Positions 7,521 to 16,145 of a stretch of 64,000 nt of DNA are shown here, one piece after another. The DNA lies in contig NZ_CP007142.1 of assembly GCF_000940805.1 (NCBI RefSeq), positions 3,820,593-3,884,592 of the forward strand, read 5' to 3'. Source of the stretch: Gynuella sunshinyii YC6258 (lineage in GTDB: Bacteria; Pseudomonadota; Gammaproteobacteria; Pseudomonadales; Natronospirillaceae). The position numbers and the translations under genes were made by a program. Under the pieces are notes generated by a model. It was given only the letters and a program-made list of their open reading frames with translations. It searched no databases and had not been told where the DNA came from. Numbering within the stretch: the first letter of the stretch is position 1; each line of letters opens with the position of its first letter.

Positions 7521-8651
7521 TCAGATCGGTTTCGCCAGCTCAGCCATCGTGTCACCCATGATTTGTGAATGTTTGCGCTTGTCTCCTCCTTCAATTTCGA
7601 TCCGCGCCAGCCGTTCAGAATTTTCCACCACCATACGGCACCGTTCCCATCGGCGTTCATGAAAATGTGCCATCGCTTCATCAAGATTTTCTGTGCGCAG
7701 CAACTCCTCACTCAGAACTATGCCGCTTTCGATACCGATACCGGCACCGGAGGCCATGTGCGGTGTGGTGGCCGCAACCGTGTCACCGATCAGCAGGATG
7801 CGGCCACGATTCCATGGCACCGGCACCAACAGGTTGAACAGCGGGCGGTAGTCGATATTGGCACCGTCATCAAAGGCATATGGAATCAAGTCGGCAATGA
7901 CAGGCTCCGGAAACTGTGACATCAGATCGGCAAACACCTGCGGCCAGCTGGCGGTATCGATATGTTCTTTGGTTGGGCGATCTTCGGTAATAAACATATA
8001 CATCTGGTCGTCAGAAACCGGATTGACACCCAGTTTAAGGTGATCACCCATCCACATGTGCACCCGGTCAATACTGGTCGGACGAGGAAACAGTCCGCGC
8101 CAGACGCCCTGCCCGATATACTCAGGCTCAGGAATTTCCGGGAAAAAAATCTTGCGCAGGTTGGAATGTAAACCCTCGGCCCCGATCAACAGGTCATAGT
8201 CGTCTTCAGTCTGATCGGTAAAGCGCACATGCACGCAGTCATCGTGCGGTTCAACCAGTTCATAACTGCAACCCAGACGTATTGAAACACCTTCTTTGCG
8301 GGTTGCTTCAGCCATGATTCGCGCCAATATCGGACGCAGAATACCGCCGCTGCCTGCCACATTTGCGCCCTCTGGTGAAGGCGTTGGCAGGCGGGTCAGA
8401 TACTGACCGTCTGCCAGATGCATATCAACGCCATCCGTCAGACAGCCGGCCTTACCGATTTCATCGTAGAGTCCGAGTGACTGCAGCGCCCGTAGCGTTG
8501 CTCCATTAATGGTGATACCGGCACCCAGTGGCTGCCAGTATGGATCATTTTCAACCAGGTCGACTTGAATGCCACCACGCGCCAGCGTGATAGCTGCGGC
8601 CATACCTGAAAATCCACCTCCAATGACCAATACTTTGTTTACGGCTGACAT
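7521..8651 (-). CDS. FAD-dependent aromatic monooxygenase (salicylate hydroxylase-like)
   Basis: Flavoprotein hydroxylase of 376 residues. It shows the N-terminal dinucleotide fold VIGGGFSGMAAAITLARGG (about 9-27), the central DLLIGAEGLHSNLRK segment and the C-terminal FAD ribityl-binding motif RILLIGDTVAATTPHMASG (about 284-302), all typical of group A aromatic hydroxylases. The length is normal for the salicylate/3-hydroxybenzoate hydroxylase branch. Such enzymes use NAD(P)H and O2 to hydroxylate an aromatic ring, often preparing it for ring cleavage. It follows the Rieske gene by about 40 bases. The substrate cannot be read from sequence. Confidence 0.85.
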   Translation of the reverse strand: MSAVNKVLVIGGGFSGMAAAITLARGGIQVDLVENDPYWQPLGAGITINGATLRALQSLGLYDEIGKAGCLTDGVDMHLADGQYLTRLPTPSPEGANVAGSGGILRPILARIMAEATRKEGVSIRLGCSYELVEPHDDCVHVRFTDQTEDDYDLLIGAEGLHSNLRKIFFPEIPEPEYIGQGVWRGLFPRPTSIDRVHMWMGDHLKLGVNPVSDDQMYMFITEDRPTKEHIDTASWPQVFADLMSQFPEPVIADLIPYAFDDGANIDYRPLFNLLVPVPWNRGRILLIGDTVAATTPHMASGAGIGIESGIVLSEELLRTENLDEAMAHFHERRWERCRMVVENSERLARIEIEGGDKRKHSQIMGDTMAELAKPI

Positions 8652-8691
8652 CTATATTCTCCTATTATTTTTGTTTTACGAGTAAGGTTGT

Positions 8692-9042
8692 TTATTGCCG
8701 GATAAACAATTGCCCATCTGCCTCCTCAATTAAATCCACACGTTCCAATTGTTTGCCGCGACAGGGGCCGTAAATACAAAGGCCGCTGTGCGGTTCAAAG
8801 CGGGCGCCATGGACATGGCAGACAATGACTGTACCGTCAGAACTCATATAACCATCACGCCGCCATGCCATGGGAGCACCTGGCTGGTGTGGACAGGAAT
8901 TACGCCAGGCATACAATTGCCCGCGCGTGCGGACGATAAACAGCGTATCGCCCTCCCCATCCAGCGATACGCCCTTCGCACGGCCTTCCTCAATATCTGT
9001 CCGGTGTATCTGCAGCGGAATTTTGAGGTTTTGTTCAGGCAT
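8692..9042 (-). CDS. Rieske-type [2Fe-2S] ferredoxin
   Basis: Small protein of 116 residues when started at the ATG ending at 9042 (MPEQNLKIPLQ). The open frame continues to 9087, but that extension lies wholly inside the upstream gene. The Rieske cluster ligands are clear: CPHQPGAPMAWRRDG supplies Cys and His, and CHVHGARFE supplies the second Cys-x2-His. There is no catalytic domain, so it is a free electron carrier. It overlaps the VOC dioxygenase gene by 8 bases, implying coupled translation. No Rieske oxygenase alpha subunit or ferredoxin reductase is present nearby. Its electrons may therefore support the VOC dioxygenase (for example re-reducing its iron) or an enzyme encoded elsewhere. 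Confidence 0.85.
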   Translation of the reverse strand: MPEQNLKIPLQIHRTDIEEGRAKGVSLDGEGDTLFIVRTRGQLYAWRNSCPHQPGAPMAWRRDGYMSSDGTVIVCHVHGARFEPHSGLCIYGPCRGKQLERVDLIEEADGQLFIRQ

Positions 9043-9991
9043 AATCCCCCTTCGGCGAAGTCCCTGCACCCGGGGACCAGCGCTCACGGTATTTCAACAG
9101 GAAAGCCTGGGAGGTATCTTCGCTCATTGAGCATTCACGTGGTTGCCATGCACCATCAAGCAGGTCCATGTCAGCATCCATTTCGATGTTGCAGAAAAAC
9201 GGGCTGTTGAAATACCAAAACCAGTTCGACCCGAAAATATGACGTCCCGGTCCCCAGAATGCCTGGTAGCCCTTTTCAACAAACCGGGTACCGTTCTGGA
9301 TAATTTCGTTCGGACCAGCAAAGTGAAAGGTGAAATGCTCAACGCCCTGCATATGGGCCGGGGCGCCGATCATGAAGTGGGTATGATGGTCAGGTGAGCC
9401 AGCTGGCTGCAGAAACGGGCCTGCGCCGGTGAATCGATCGGTACAACGAAAATCCAGTCGATCCACATAAAAACGCTCGGCTTTTTCCACGTCCGGTACA
9501 AAATACACAATATGGGACAGCGTACGCGGCTGAATCGGTCCCCTCTCCGGGTCAACACCGCGGTGGTTAAGGGCACGCTGAATGGGTGATCCGGGGGCAT
9601 TGCTCACTTCACCGATTTCAGACACTGGCTGACGCACGGTTAACTGAAAACCAATGACAAAGCCAGAGTCGTCCACCGATTCAATGGAGCCGTCAGATAA
9701 AACCCGGACATCACGATCTTTACGCAATTCCCCGGTGATTTCGTCCAGGCTGGCCTGATCAGCAACACCCATGACAGTTTTCCGCATCAAGCAGTGGTCG
9801 TTGATGGCTGGTGGCAGGCTGCTGTTGTCACGGTGGGCCAATACGATGGCAGTTCCGTCCATGGCTTTAAAACGACCACCCTGTGCAGTGACATCTATCG
9901 GAACGAGACCATAGTCCGTTAAAAACTGAGCGCTGGCAGCAACATCGTCAACAGCAAATAAAATCTCATCCAATCCAATGATTGTTTTCAT
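9035..9991 (-). CDS. Two-module VOC-family protein, extradiol-type dioxygenase candidate
   Basis: Protein of 318 residues built from two vicinal-oxygen-chelate modules (about 1-140 and 155-290), the usual plan of type I extradiol ring-cleavage dioxygenases. The C-terminal module carries a plausible 2-His-1-Glu site: SHIVYFVPDVEKAE for the first His, VEHFTFHFAG for the second, and FFCNIEMDADMD for the Glu. The N-terminal module (GLDEILFAVDDVAAS) is degenerate, as is common. It would cleave a dihydroxylated ring made by the neighbouring FAD monooxygenase. It starts 3 bases after the EthD-like gene ends. The substrate is unknown, and a non-oxidative VOC function cannot be excluded. Confidence 0.8.
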   Translation of the reverse strand: MKTIIGLDEILFAVDDVAASAQFLTDYGLVPIDVTAQGGRFKAMDGTAIVLAHRDNSSLPPAINDHCLMRKTVMGVADQASLDEITGELRKDRDVRVLSDGSIESVDDSGFVIGFQLTVRQPVSEIGEVSNAPGSPIQRALNHRGVDPERGPIQPRTLSHIVYFVPDVEKAERFYVDRLDFRCTDRFTGAGPFLQPAGSPDHHTHFMIGAPAHMQGVEHFTFHFAGPNEIIQNGTRFVEKGYQAFWGPGRHIFGSNWFWYFNSPFFCNIEMDADMDLLDGAWQPRECSMSEDTSQAFLLKYRERWSPGAGTSPKGDYA

Positions 9992-9994
9992 TGT

Positions 9995-10705
9995 TTATTC
10001 TCCTGTTTCGTTTGTTACACCGGGATACAACACGTATTCGTGTGCCAGTAACACCATGGCATCGTTTTGGGTGATCAGATGATCGTTGGTCATTGGGATC
10101 AGTATGTGTTGCTGTATTGCCTCGACCAATGCATAGGCTTGTGCGTCGTCGGCTACCCAGAATGCATCCACCCGATTGACCGGTCCGGTCATCACCCGGT
10201 TTCGCATATGCTGGGTGGCACCTGCCATGACGGAGTTGATCTGTTCCTCCAATACCGCATGAAAGTGCTCTGCAGCGACTGATTCCGGCTGGCGCATCAG
10301 GATAAATATCTTGGTCCGGCAATCGGCTGCCTGTTCTGATGTGAAGATCTGTTCTTCGATGGCCGTCAGGCCAACCACGCTGGTCTGATCGACCATGTTA
10401 TCTTCGTCATCCTGTAACTGGGCGAAGTAGTAAGGGCGTTGCCGTGACTCCTTAGCTGTCTGTCCATCCCGGAAATAAATTTCGGTCAGGAAATCCCGGT
10501 GTAACGCCAGCGGATTCTGTGCTGGTGCACCGGCTGCAAAGCAACCGTCAAACACGTGGTTCTGCACATAGCGCAACGGGGCGTATTCGGGATCATGGTT
10601 GCGATAATCCAGTACCAGCGGTGCATGGACATCCTTCATGTGGCGGCGATGTGCGACCAGTGTTTGAGCCGGACGACGACGACCGGTAATCATCGTTTTA
10701 AACAT
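9995..10705 (-). CDS. EthD-like dimeric alpha/beta-barrel protein
   Basis: Protein of 236 residues that looks like two ferredoxin-fold EthD/dimeric alpha-beta barrel halves. The first begins MFKTMITGRRRPAQTLVAHR and contains FDGCFAAG and FLTEIYFRDG. The second begins around TKIFILMRQPE and continues VNRVDAFWVADDAQA. EthD-type proteins are found with monooxygenase and ring-cleavage operons, and some act as small cofactor-free oxygenases or cyclases; most have no assigned reaction. It overlaps the upstream hydrolase gene by 8 bases. No catalytic residues can be named. Confidence 0.7.
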   Translation of the reverse strand: MFKTMITGRRRPAQTLVAHRRHMKDVHAPLVLDYRNHDPEYAPLRYVQNHVFDGCFAAGAPAQNPLALHRDFLTEIYFRDGQTAKESRQRPYYFAQLQDDEDNMVDQTSVVGLTAIEEQIFTSEQAADCRTKIFILMRQPESVAAEHFHAVLEEQINSVMAGATQHMRNRVMTGPVNRVDAFWVADDAQAYALVEAIQQHILIPMTNDHLITQNDAMVLLAHEYVLYPGVTNETGE

Positions 10706-11879
10706 GAGATATTGCCTCTTTATTAGTAGTATGTCCGCCGAGGGTTTCTGCGACCCAATCGGCTATGTAATGGCCTGCGTTGATACTGTTGTCGAAACTG
10801 GAATGCTGTACACCACCCTCACGCTCGGTAAAAATTTTCAGTTCGCGCTTGGGACTGTTGATGAGTTGTTCATAAGTGCGTGTGGCCCATTTCAAGGGAA
10901 TCTGCGAATCTTTTTCGCCGTGAGTAACGAGGAATGGCACATTGATACGATCCAGAATGCCGTCCAGGTGCACCTGCTCAGCAATCTGCATGAATTCGTC
11001 ATTGTCTTTGGCGCCCCAGACCCAGCGAACATGTTCCCAGTAATGCGGCACTGGAAAACTGCCTTCTTTTTCCATACGGCGTTTTTGAACATCACGCCAG
11101 TCATGGTTGGCACCCCAGACGACACCGCAAGCGAAACGCGGTTCAAATGCCACCGCGCGCGGACAGTAATAGCCGCCGAGAGAAACGCCTTCCATACCAA
11201 TGCGATTGGCATCCACATCAGCACGTGTTTCCAGCCAGTCGACAATCCGGCTGGCCCAGTGTTCGCTATCGTAGCGCGCGTGCAAACCCTGTAGACGCAG
11301 CGCTTCGCCGGTACCCGGCTGATCCACGATCAGAGAAGCCACGCCGCGTCTGGCCAGCCAGCCAGGCAAACCAACGAAGTATTTCATTTCCTTGGTTGAA
11401 TCCAGACCGTTGACCTGAACCAGCAGTGGAGCCTGCCCCTCAAGGCCTTCCGCCCGGACATACAAGGCAGACAGGACCGTGCCCTCGTAGGGAATTTCCA
11501 CTCGCGTACAGTTTTCCTGGCCCAGGACAAGACTTTTGGCAAAGCTGTCCAGACAGGTTTGATACAACGCCAGCCGGCCTTCAGTACCATGTCCCTGCAA
11601 GCGTTCAGCGGTCAGATAATAAATTGATGCCCGGCGATATTTCTCGCTGGCGGAATAGAAACGACCCAGTTGTTCATCTTCTTTGGCCATCTCATGAAGT
11701 TTATTGGCCATGCGCACCCAGCTTTCGCGAAAAGCCATGGAAGCGGTTCCGTCCGGTTGGGTGGCAACATCTTTCAGCGGGGCACACATCTCTTCGATTT
11801 CGCCGATTTTTGCGCCCATTTCCAGCGCCAGATTAATAGAGAGATCCCACGGATAGTTCGTTGGAAAATAGCGAAACAT
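10698..11879 (-). CDS. Alpha/beta hydrolase, dihydropseudooxynicotine-hydrolase/FrsA-like
   Basis: Protein of 393 residues with a helical N-terminal cap (about 1-130) and an alpha/beta-hydrolase core. The nucleophile elbow is EGVSLGGYYCP (G-x-S-x-G), the acid is in THGEKDSQIPLKW and the histidine in GGVQHSSFDN, so the triad is complete. The size and the N-terminal helical domain resemble the 2,6-dihydropseudooxynicotine hydrolase/FrsA-like group, some of which cleave C-C bonds of diketones rather than esters. It is the promoter-proximal gene of the catabolic operon, facing the LysR gene across a 433-base intergenic region. It may perform the first hydrolysis or cleave the ring-opened product. 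Confidence 0.8.
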   Translation of the reverse strand: MFRYFPTNYPWDLSINLALEMGAKIGEIEEMCAPLKDVATQPDGTASMAFRESWVRMANKLHEMAKEDEQLGRFYSASEKYRRASIYYLTAERLQGHGTEGRLALYQTCLDSFAKSLVLGQENCTRVEIPYEGTVLSALYVRAEGLEGQAPLLVQVNGLDSTKEMKYFVGLPGWLARRGVASLIVDQPGTGEALRLQGLHARYDSEHWASRIVDWLETRADVDANRIGMEGVSLGGYYCPRAVAFEPRFACGVVWGANHDWRDVQKRRMEKEGSFPVPHYWEHVRWVWGAKDNDEFMQIAEQVHLDGILDRINVPFLVTHGEKDSQIPLKWATRTYEQLINSPKRELKIFTEREGGVQHSSFDNSINAGHYIADWVAETLGGHTTNKEAISHV

Positions 11880-11985
11880 TCAGCCTCCTGATGATCTTGA
11901 ATTATGTGGCATTCTTTTTCGGGTAAAGCCTATAACTCCGGTATCCGGTATGGACACGGTTGTTTGTTCGTCTGTTGGGTGTTAT

Positions 11986-12147
11986 AGGAAGTCTCTGAAA
12001 AATATCTGTCTCCATACGCGATGCCGCCAGCTACACTCAAAGGCGCTGCCCTTTCAAACCCTTCATTTACTTCGGTAAATATTGGCTTGTCGAACGGCGT
12101 CTTCGAGCCGGCATCAAAACTATTCCGATGGTTTCAGAGGACCCTTG
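11986..12147. mobile_element. MITE-like repeat, copy 1
   Basis: About 160 bases flanked by imperfect terminal inverted repeats (AGGAAGTCTCTGAAAAAT at the left, GGTTTCAGAGGACCCT at the right). The interior is alignable with the element at 17365-17522: shared blocks include CTTCATTTAC and GCATCAAAACTATTCC. It has no coding capacity. The two copies are diverged, so the insertions are not recent. The copy lies between the LysR box and the start of the catabolic operon. Confidence 0.65.
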
Positions 12148-12263
12148 GTTTTTGTTCTGACAGTGACTTTACTGGAGGTGGTCAGATCCTCAAATGCCAT
12201 TAAATTGAATGGAGCTTTCGACTGCATCGAATGGTTTGGAGGAATAACAGCTTCTCAAGCTCA

Positions 12264-12276
12264 TAACCATTGGTTA
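12264..12276. promoter_or_regulatory. LysR-type binding box (T-N11-A palindrome)
   Basis: TAACCATTGGTTA is a perfect palindrome around one central base and fits the T-N11-A consensus of LysR regulators. It lies 36 bases before the lysR-type start codon, a usual place for autoregulation and for control of the divergent operon. Confidence 0.6.
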
Positions 12277-12312
12277 GCATCGATATCCGATAAAAATTAA
12301 AAAGGAAAATGA

Positions 12313-13239
12313 ATGCGGTTTAACAAGCTGGATCTGAACCTGTTGGTGGCACTGGATGTTCTGTTAACAGAACAAAACATTACACGAGCGGCCGAAAAAA
12401 TTAACCTTAGTCCATCGGCAATGAGTAGTGCATTATCGCGATTACGCGATTATTTTTCTGACGATTTGCTGACGCCTATCGGACGCCGAATGGTGGTTAC
12501 TCCTCTGGGAGAAAACCTGATTGGGCCAGTACGCAATGTCCTTAACGCCATTGAATCGACTGTCTTATTGCAACCGGAGTTTGACCCGCTGAAAACTGAT
12601 CGCGTGTTTAGTTTTTTCACATCAGATTATACTCAAATGGTGCTTTCTCCCCGGCTGTTATCATTGGCCGCAGGCCAACAAAGCACTGCTCGTTTTCAGT
12701 TTCAACCACAGGTGGAAAACCCCTACGAAGCGCTCGAACGAGGCGAGGCAGATTTCCTTATTATTCCTATGGACTATGTCTCACCGGACCACCCAAGTGA
12801 AGTGTTATATGAAGAAGATTTTGTCTGCATACAGTGGCAGGGCAGTCCATTTGCCAACCAGCCTATGACATTGGAGCGTTATGAAAGCGCAGGCCACATC
12901 GTCATGCGTCCAGATGGTGTAAGGTATCGGAATTTTTTTGAAAGCACGCTGGAAAAACACTATGACATTCAACGCCGTGTTGTGGTAACCAGTTACAGTT
13001 TCTCCGTACTGCCTTCCATGATCATCGGCACTGATTATATTGCGACGATGCACCGCAGGCTTGCTCAACTGCTGGCTAAAGGCTTGTCTCTGGTGATTCA
13101 CGAATTGCCGTTTCAGATACCACCAATGAAGCAGGCAATGCAATGGCACCAGTATCGAAACAATGATCCCGGTCTGGAATGGGTTAAAGAAATGTTGAGA
13201 AGAGCGGCCGACAGTCTGTCGAACCCGGATGCTGGCTGA
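12313..13239 (+). CDS. LysR-family transcriptional regulator (NodD/NahR-like)
   Basis: Protein of 308 residues. The N-terminal winged helix reads FNKLDLNLLVALDVLLTE, then ITRAAEKINLSPSAMSSALS, the standard LysR helix-turn-helix. The opening phrase is typical of the NodD/NahR/LinR branch that senses aromatic or flavonoid-like compounds. The C-terminal part (about 90-300) is the periplasmic-binding-like effector domain. The ATG at 12313 is preceded by AAAGGA. It is transcribed away from the aromatic-degradation operon, the classical arrangement for an activator of that operon, with a T-N11-A box upstream of its own start. The inducer is probably the pathway substrate or an intermediate, which is unknown. 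Confidence 0.88.
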   Translation: MRFNKLDLNLLVALDVLLTEQNITRAAEKINLSPSAMSSALSRLRDYFSDDLLTPIGRRMVVTPLGENLIGPVRNVLNAIESTVLLQPEFDPLKTDRVFSFFTSDYTQMVLSPRLLSLAAGQQSTARFQFQPQVENPYEALERGEADFLIIPMDYVSPDHPSEVLYEEDFVCIQWQGSPFANQPMTLERYESAGHIVMRPDGVRYRNFFESTLEKHYDIQRRVVVTSYSFSVLPSMIIGTDYIATMHRRLAQLLAKGLSLVIHELPFQIPPMKQAMQWHQYRNNDPGLEWVKEMLRRAADSLSNPDAG

Positions 13240-13388
13240 ACCTGCCGGCAGGAAGACACCCAGGTACCCGAATTTGCAACCTGCGCCGGACAACAAGACA
13301 TCAGCTGCGATGTTGCATATCCGGGTTATCAAACATCACGATACGAAGCAGCATCGAGTTTCGAGCGGACGGTCGCCAAACACACTGC

Positions 13389-13418
13389 ATATAAGGTGTA
13401 TTAATATAAGGTGTATTA
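13389..13418. repeat. Perfect 15-bp tandem duplication
   Basis: ATATAAGGTGTATTA occurs twice head to tail (13389-13403 and 13404-13418) in the 268-base gap between the LysR gene and the chemoreceptor. It could be a protein-binding site pair or a replication-slippage product; nothing else is evident in that gap. Confidence 0.8.
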
Positions 13419-13507
13419 GTTTCGACTTGATCTGACACATCTTTCTGAAAATGAAGAGGGTCACCGGTTTGATAGCGGATAATGGCCTATTTTGCTCTTA
13501 TATCCAT

Positions 13508-15109
13508 TCACACCTCAAACCGTTGCATCAGTCTTTCAAGCTCTTTCGCCTGGCTTGATAGTTCCTGACTTTCCTCCTGGGTTTGAGAGACTTTAGACTT
13601 GGATGTCACACCCAGTTCCCGTATGTTCTCAATGTTGTCGCGGATCTTCAGGGTACTCTCACTATATTCCTTTGTCAGTTCTGCAAAGCCGACATTCATG
13701 TTATGTATCTGCTTCATTGCGTCATTTATTTTACAAAGCAGCATGTGGGCTTCGGAGGATTCCCGATTTGTCTCTTGCGAAACATTATCAATCGATGAAA
13801 TACCGTTAAACATTTCTGATGCCAGGGACAGAATCTGGCTATTCATCTCCTGTACTTTTTCGGTTGCTTCCTGTGTTCTGCTCGCCAGATTTCTGACTTC
13901 ATCTGCCACTACCGCAAATCCGCGTCCTTGTTCTCCTGCTCTCGCAGCCTCTATTGATGCATTAAGCGCCAACAGATTTGTCTGTTCTGCAATATCCCGA
14001 ATCACTGAAACAACATTGACGATACTCTGAGATTCTGACTTTAATTTCCCGGCAACCACTGAAATATCCTTTACTTCTTGGATCATTTTTCCAACATATT
14101 TCATGGTTTCATCAAGCTTCTTATTCCCTTCTTCCGTATGGACAGTTGCATCATTGGCAAACTCTCTTGTCGAGGTTGCTGAATCAGAGATGCGTTCCAC
14201 CATAGTAACCATATCCTGAATGGATGAAGCCATCTGATCAATGTATTCATTCTCCCTCATCAAAGCCTCATTACTTTCAAGCGTAATATTAGCAAGGTTG
14301 CTGGATGAAGATCGCGTGCCATTTACTGCATCACCAATACTACCGATGACCTTTCTCAGATCTTTGGTAAACGCATTAAAGTACCGTAGAGTTTCTCCGA
14401 TTTCATCATGACTGTCGCTTTCCAATGACATGGTCAGATTTCCTTTAGAAACTGCTTTAATTCCATTTGTCAGCAATAGAATCTGTTTGAGAATTTTCCG
14501 TGTAATCAACAATGTGAATGTCAGAGAGGTGACCAGAGCGACTATAAAGAGCACTACATATAAATTAATAGTTCGGTCGATCTTTGTGACTTCAAGCTCC
14601 AGATTATGTTCGGTGGATAACTTTGTATTTTCCAATACTTCTGAGGTTGCCGAAAACAGTGACTCAAAGATTGTACCGGCATTTTCGGCCATCATGGATG
14701 CACCGGCAGGTTCAATTTCTGCCCAGGTTATCGCCTCTGAAAGCCCGGTATGATACTGCTCAAAAAGCCCTGAGATCTTTTCTGAGCGGGCATCTTCTAT
14801 TCCCTCAAGGTTCTCAAAGCGGTTTTTTAACGCAAGAACTCTATCTGGAAGACGCTGCAGATTCGGATAAATGATCTCCTGATCACTACCTAGCATTAAG
14901 AAGTTTAAACTTCGATAAACTTCTCCATGGATAGATAGGAGTTCATTTACAATATTTGAAATTTCACTGTATTTTTCAGAGTCACCCAGTAGTTTTGGAA
15001 ATGTACTGAATTTCTGATTAGAGAGAATGGCATAAGCACTGACTGTTAAAATAACCAAAAAAATAAGAACAATCAGTGGGCTGAAAAGCAGTTTGTGCTT
15101 AACTTTCAT
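13508..15109 (-). CDS. Methyl-accepting chemotaxis protein
   Basis: Transmembrane chemoreceptor of 533 residues. TM1 is near residues 8-28, and a periplasmic helical sensor of about 150 residues follows (four-helix-bundle-like, no Cache fold visible). TM2 is near 183-203, then come a HAMP segment ([19 protein letters not shown]) and a cytoplasmic coiled coil. The signalling tip is unmistakable: [20 protein letters not shown] and [20 protein letters not shown]. The C-terminus ([10 protein letters not shown]) has no CheR/CheB-binding pentapeptide. No che genes are nearby. Upstream on the same strand, 62 bases away, is a secreted Cache protein, so the two may work as a split receptor in which the soluble Cache protein binds the ligand. 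Its own sensor domain gives no ligand prediction. Confidence 0.92.
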   Translation of the reverse strand: MKVKHKLLFSPLIVLIFLVILTVSAYAILSNQKFSTFPKLLGDSEKYSEISNIVNELLSIHGEVYRSLNFLMLGSDQEIIYPNLQRLPDRVLALKNRFENLEGIEDARSEKISGLFEQYHTGLSEAITWAEIEPAGASMMAENAGTIFESLFSATSEVLENTKLSTEHNLELEVTKIDRTINLYVVLFIVALVTSLTFTLLITRKILKQILLLTNGIKAVSKGNLTMSLESDSHDEIGETLRYFNAFTKDLRKVIGSIGDAVNGTRSSSSNLANITLESNEALMRENEYIDQMASSIQDMVTMVERISDSATSTREFANDATVHTEEGNKKLDETMKYVGKMIQEVKDISVVAGKLKSESQSIVNVVSVIRDIAEQTNLLALNASIEAARAGEQGRGFAVVADEVRNLASRTQEATEKVQEMNSQILSLASEMFNGISSIDNVSQETNRESSEAHMLLCKINDAMKQIHNMNVGFAELTKEYSESTLKIRDNIENIRELGVTSKSKVSQTQEESQELSSQAKELERLMQRFEV

Positions 15110-15171
15110 ATTAACTACTCACAGCTATTCATAACTAAAAACATGATACTTCATAGCCTCATCAAATTTAG

Positions 15172-15633
15172 CTATTGATAAACACCTACAGACACAAAGG
15201 CATCCATGGATGGAATTTTTTTACTATAAGCTAATTTTTTCGACAGTTTCTTTGTTTCTGGGTGTGGCCACATGTACTCTGTTTCTGCACCTTCCGGATG
15301 TTGTTTAACAGCGGCAATCATATCTTTGGTAAAATATGTACCCGTTGGATCCTTCATATTCAGTACATCCCGCCCATTCAATGCAGCTGTTTTGCTATGA
15401 ATCAACATCATACCTTCATAATTGATGACAAAAACGTACAGTTCTCCATCCTGAAAACCTCCATTTGGATCCATAAAGTCTTTTTTGGCCTGATCAATAC
15501 CATTTGCTTCAATATGTGCAATCGCCCGATCAATCAGCTCCAAAGCCCGGTCTTCATTAGAGGCCATGGCTACTTGAGCCCAGGATGCCAAAACAAAAAA
15601 TATAATTAACATGGTTATTTTATTGGTAATCAT
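15172..15633 (-). CDS. Secreted single-Cache-domain protein
   Basis: Protein of 153 residues from the ATG ending at 15633. The open frame reaches 15723, but the Met at 15633 begins a good signal peptide (MITNKITMLIIFFVLASWAQ, cleavage near VAMA-SNED) and has AGG at a suitable distance, so I prefer it. The mature part is one single-Cache domain: YVFVINYEGMMLIHSKTAAL, GRDVLNMKDPTGTYFTKDM and the closing strand KLAYSKKIPSMDAFVSVGVY. Such domains bind small organic ligands in chemoreceptors and kinases. Here the domain is free and periplasmic and is followed by a chemoreceptor gene. A role as ligand-binding partner of that receptor is inferred from gene order. Confidence 0.8.
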   Translation of the reverse strand: MITNKITMLIIFFVLASWAQVAMASNEDRALELIDRAIAHIEANGIDQAKKDFMDPNGGFQDGELYVFVINYEGMMLIHSKTAALNGRDVLNMKDPTGTYFTKDMIAAVKQHPEGAETEYMWPHPETKKLSKKLAYSKKIPSMDAFVSVGVYQ

Positions 15634-15674
15634 ATTATTGACCTGTTTTCTCTCAGAATATTTTGGGAATATGA

Positions 15675-15714
15675 GTGAACTCAATAGAGTCGAATGCTGA
15701 AAATAAGAGTTCAC
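15675..15714. promoter_or_regulatory. Inverted repeat upstream of the Cache/chemoreceptor genes
   Basis: GTGAACTC (15675-15682) and GAGTTCAC (15707-15714) are perfect complements 24 bases apart, 41-81 bases before the preferred Cache start codon. The position suits a regulator site or a leader hairpin; the binding protein is unknown. Confidence 0.4.
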
Positions 15715-15723
15715 CAAACACAA

Positions 15724-16145
15724 TAGATCTATATATAAATAATTTTTATATGTTTTATGGAAAATTTTGCTCGTCTGATAACGTTTTTATGGATCCATAT
15801 TGACTTGTCCAGTAAGAAGAATACCACTCATGTACATTGGAAAAATAATCTACACCAAGTGTCTCACAATACTATGGTAATTAGTGTAGAACCAAACCTT
15901 TGGTTGTCAAGCAGCCACAGGAAACGAATAAAACTGCAATAACACCAGGTTTCATCACTGACTGGAAGAACATCCTTTAGTTCGAAAGACCTTTGATCTG
16001 GAGCGGGAGGGGGTGAAATTCTTCGGTAGGTAACCTGAGTTCATGGTTTGGTGAAAATTAAGACCAGAGACTCGGCGCCCCTGCTTCTTTCAACAGCCCG
16101 ATTCTCCTGCTTAACAGGAAAACCGGACGTAAAGGAGAAAATATC
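15724..16145. other. Gap without a recognised gene
   Basis: About 420 bases between the acyltransferase stop and the Cache gene. The part nearer the Cache gene (15724-15950) is AT-rich. The part near 16000 has a G-rich run (GGAGCGGGAGGGGGTGAAA). No open frame here resembles a known protein, and I see no clear terminator after the acyltransferase. Confidence 0.5.

Larger units (their letters stand above)
11880..12312. other. Divergent control region of the catabolic operon
   Basis: A 433-base region between the hydrolase gene (leftward) and the LysR gene (rightward). It contains a MITE-like element (11986-12147) and a LysR-type palindrome (12264-12276). I see no gene; short open frames here overlap the repeat and resemble nothing known. 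Confidence 0.7.

Noticed and set aside
9042-9087. Rieske protein starting at 9087
   Set aside because: The extra 15 residues are inside the upstream gene and have no counterpart in the family; the ATG at 9042 gives a normal 8-base overlap.
13241-13252. CCTGCCGGCAGG as a terminator after the LysR gene
   Set aside because: It is a loopless palindrome without a following T-run.
15634-15723. Cache protein starting at 15723
   Set aside because: The extension places 30 residues before a good signal peptide; the internal Met has a ribosome site.
15990-16140. Possible RNA gene in the G-rich intergenic part
   Set aside because: I could not fold a tRNA cloverleaf or recognise a riboswitch core; no supported call.
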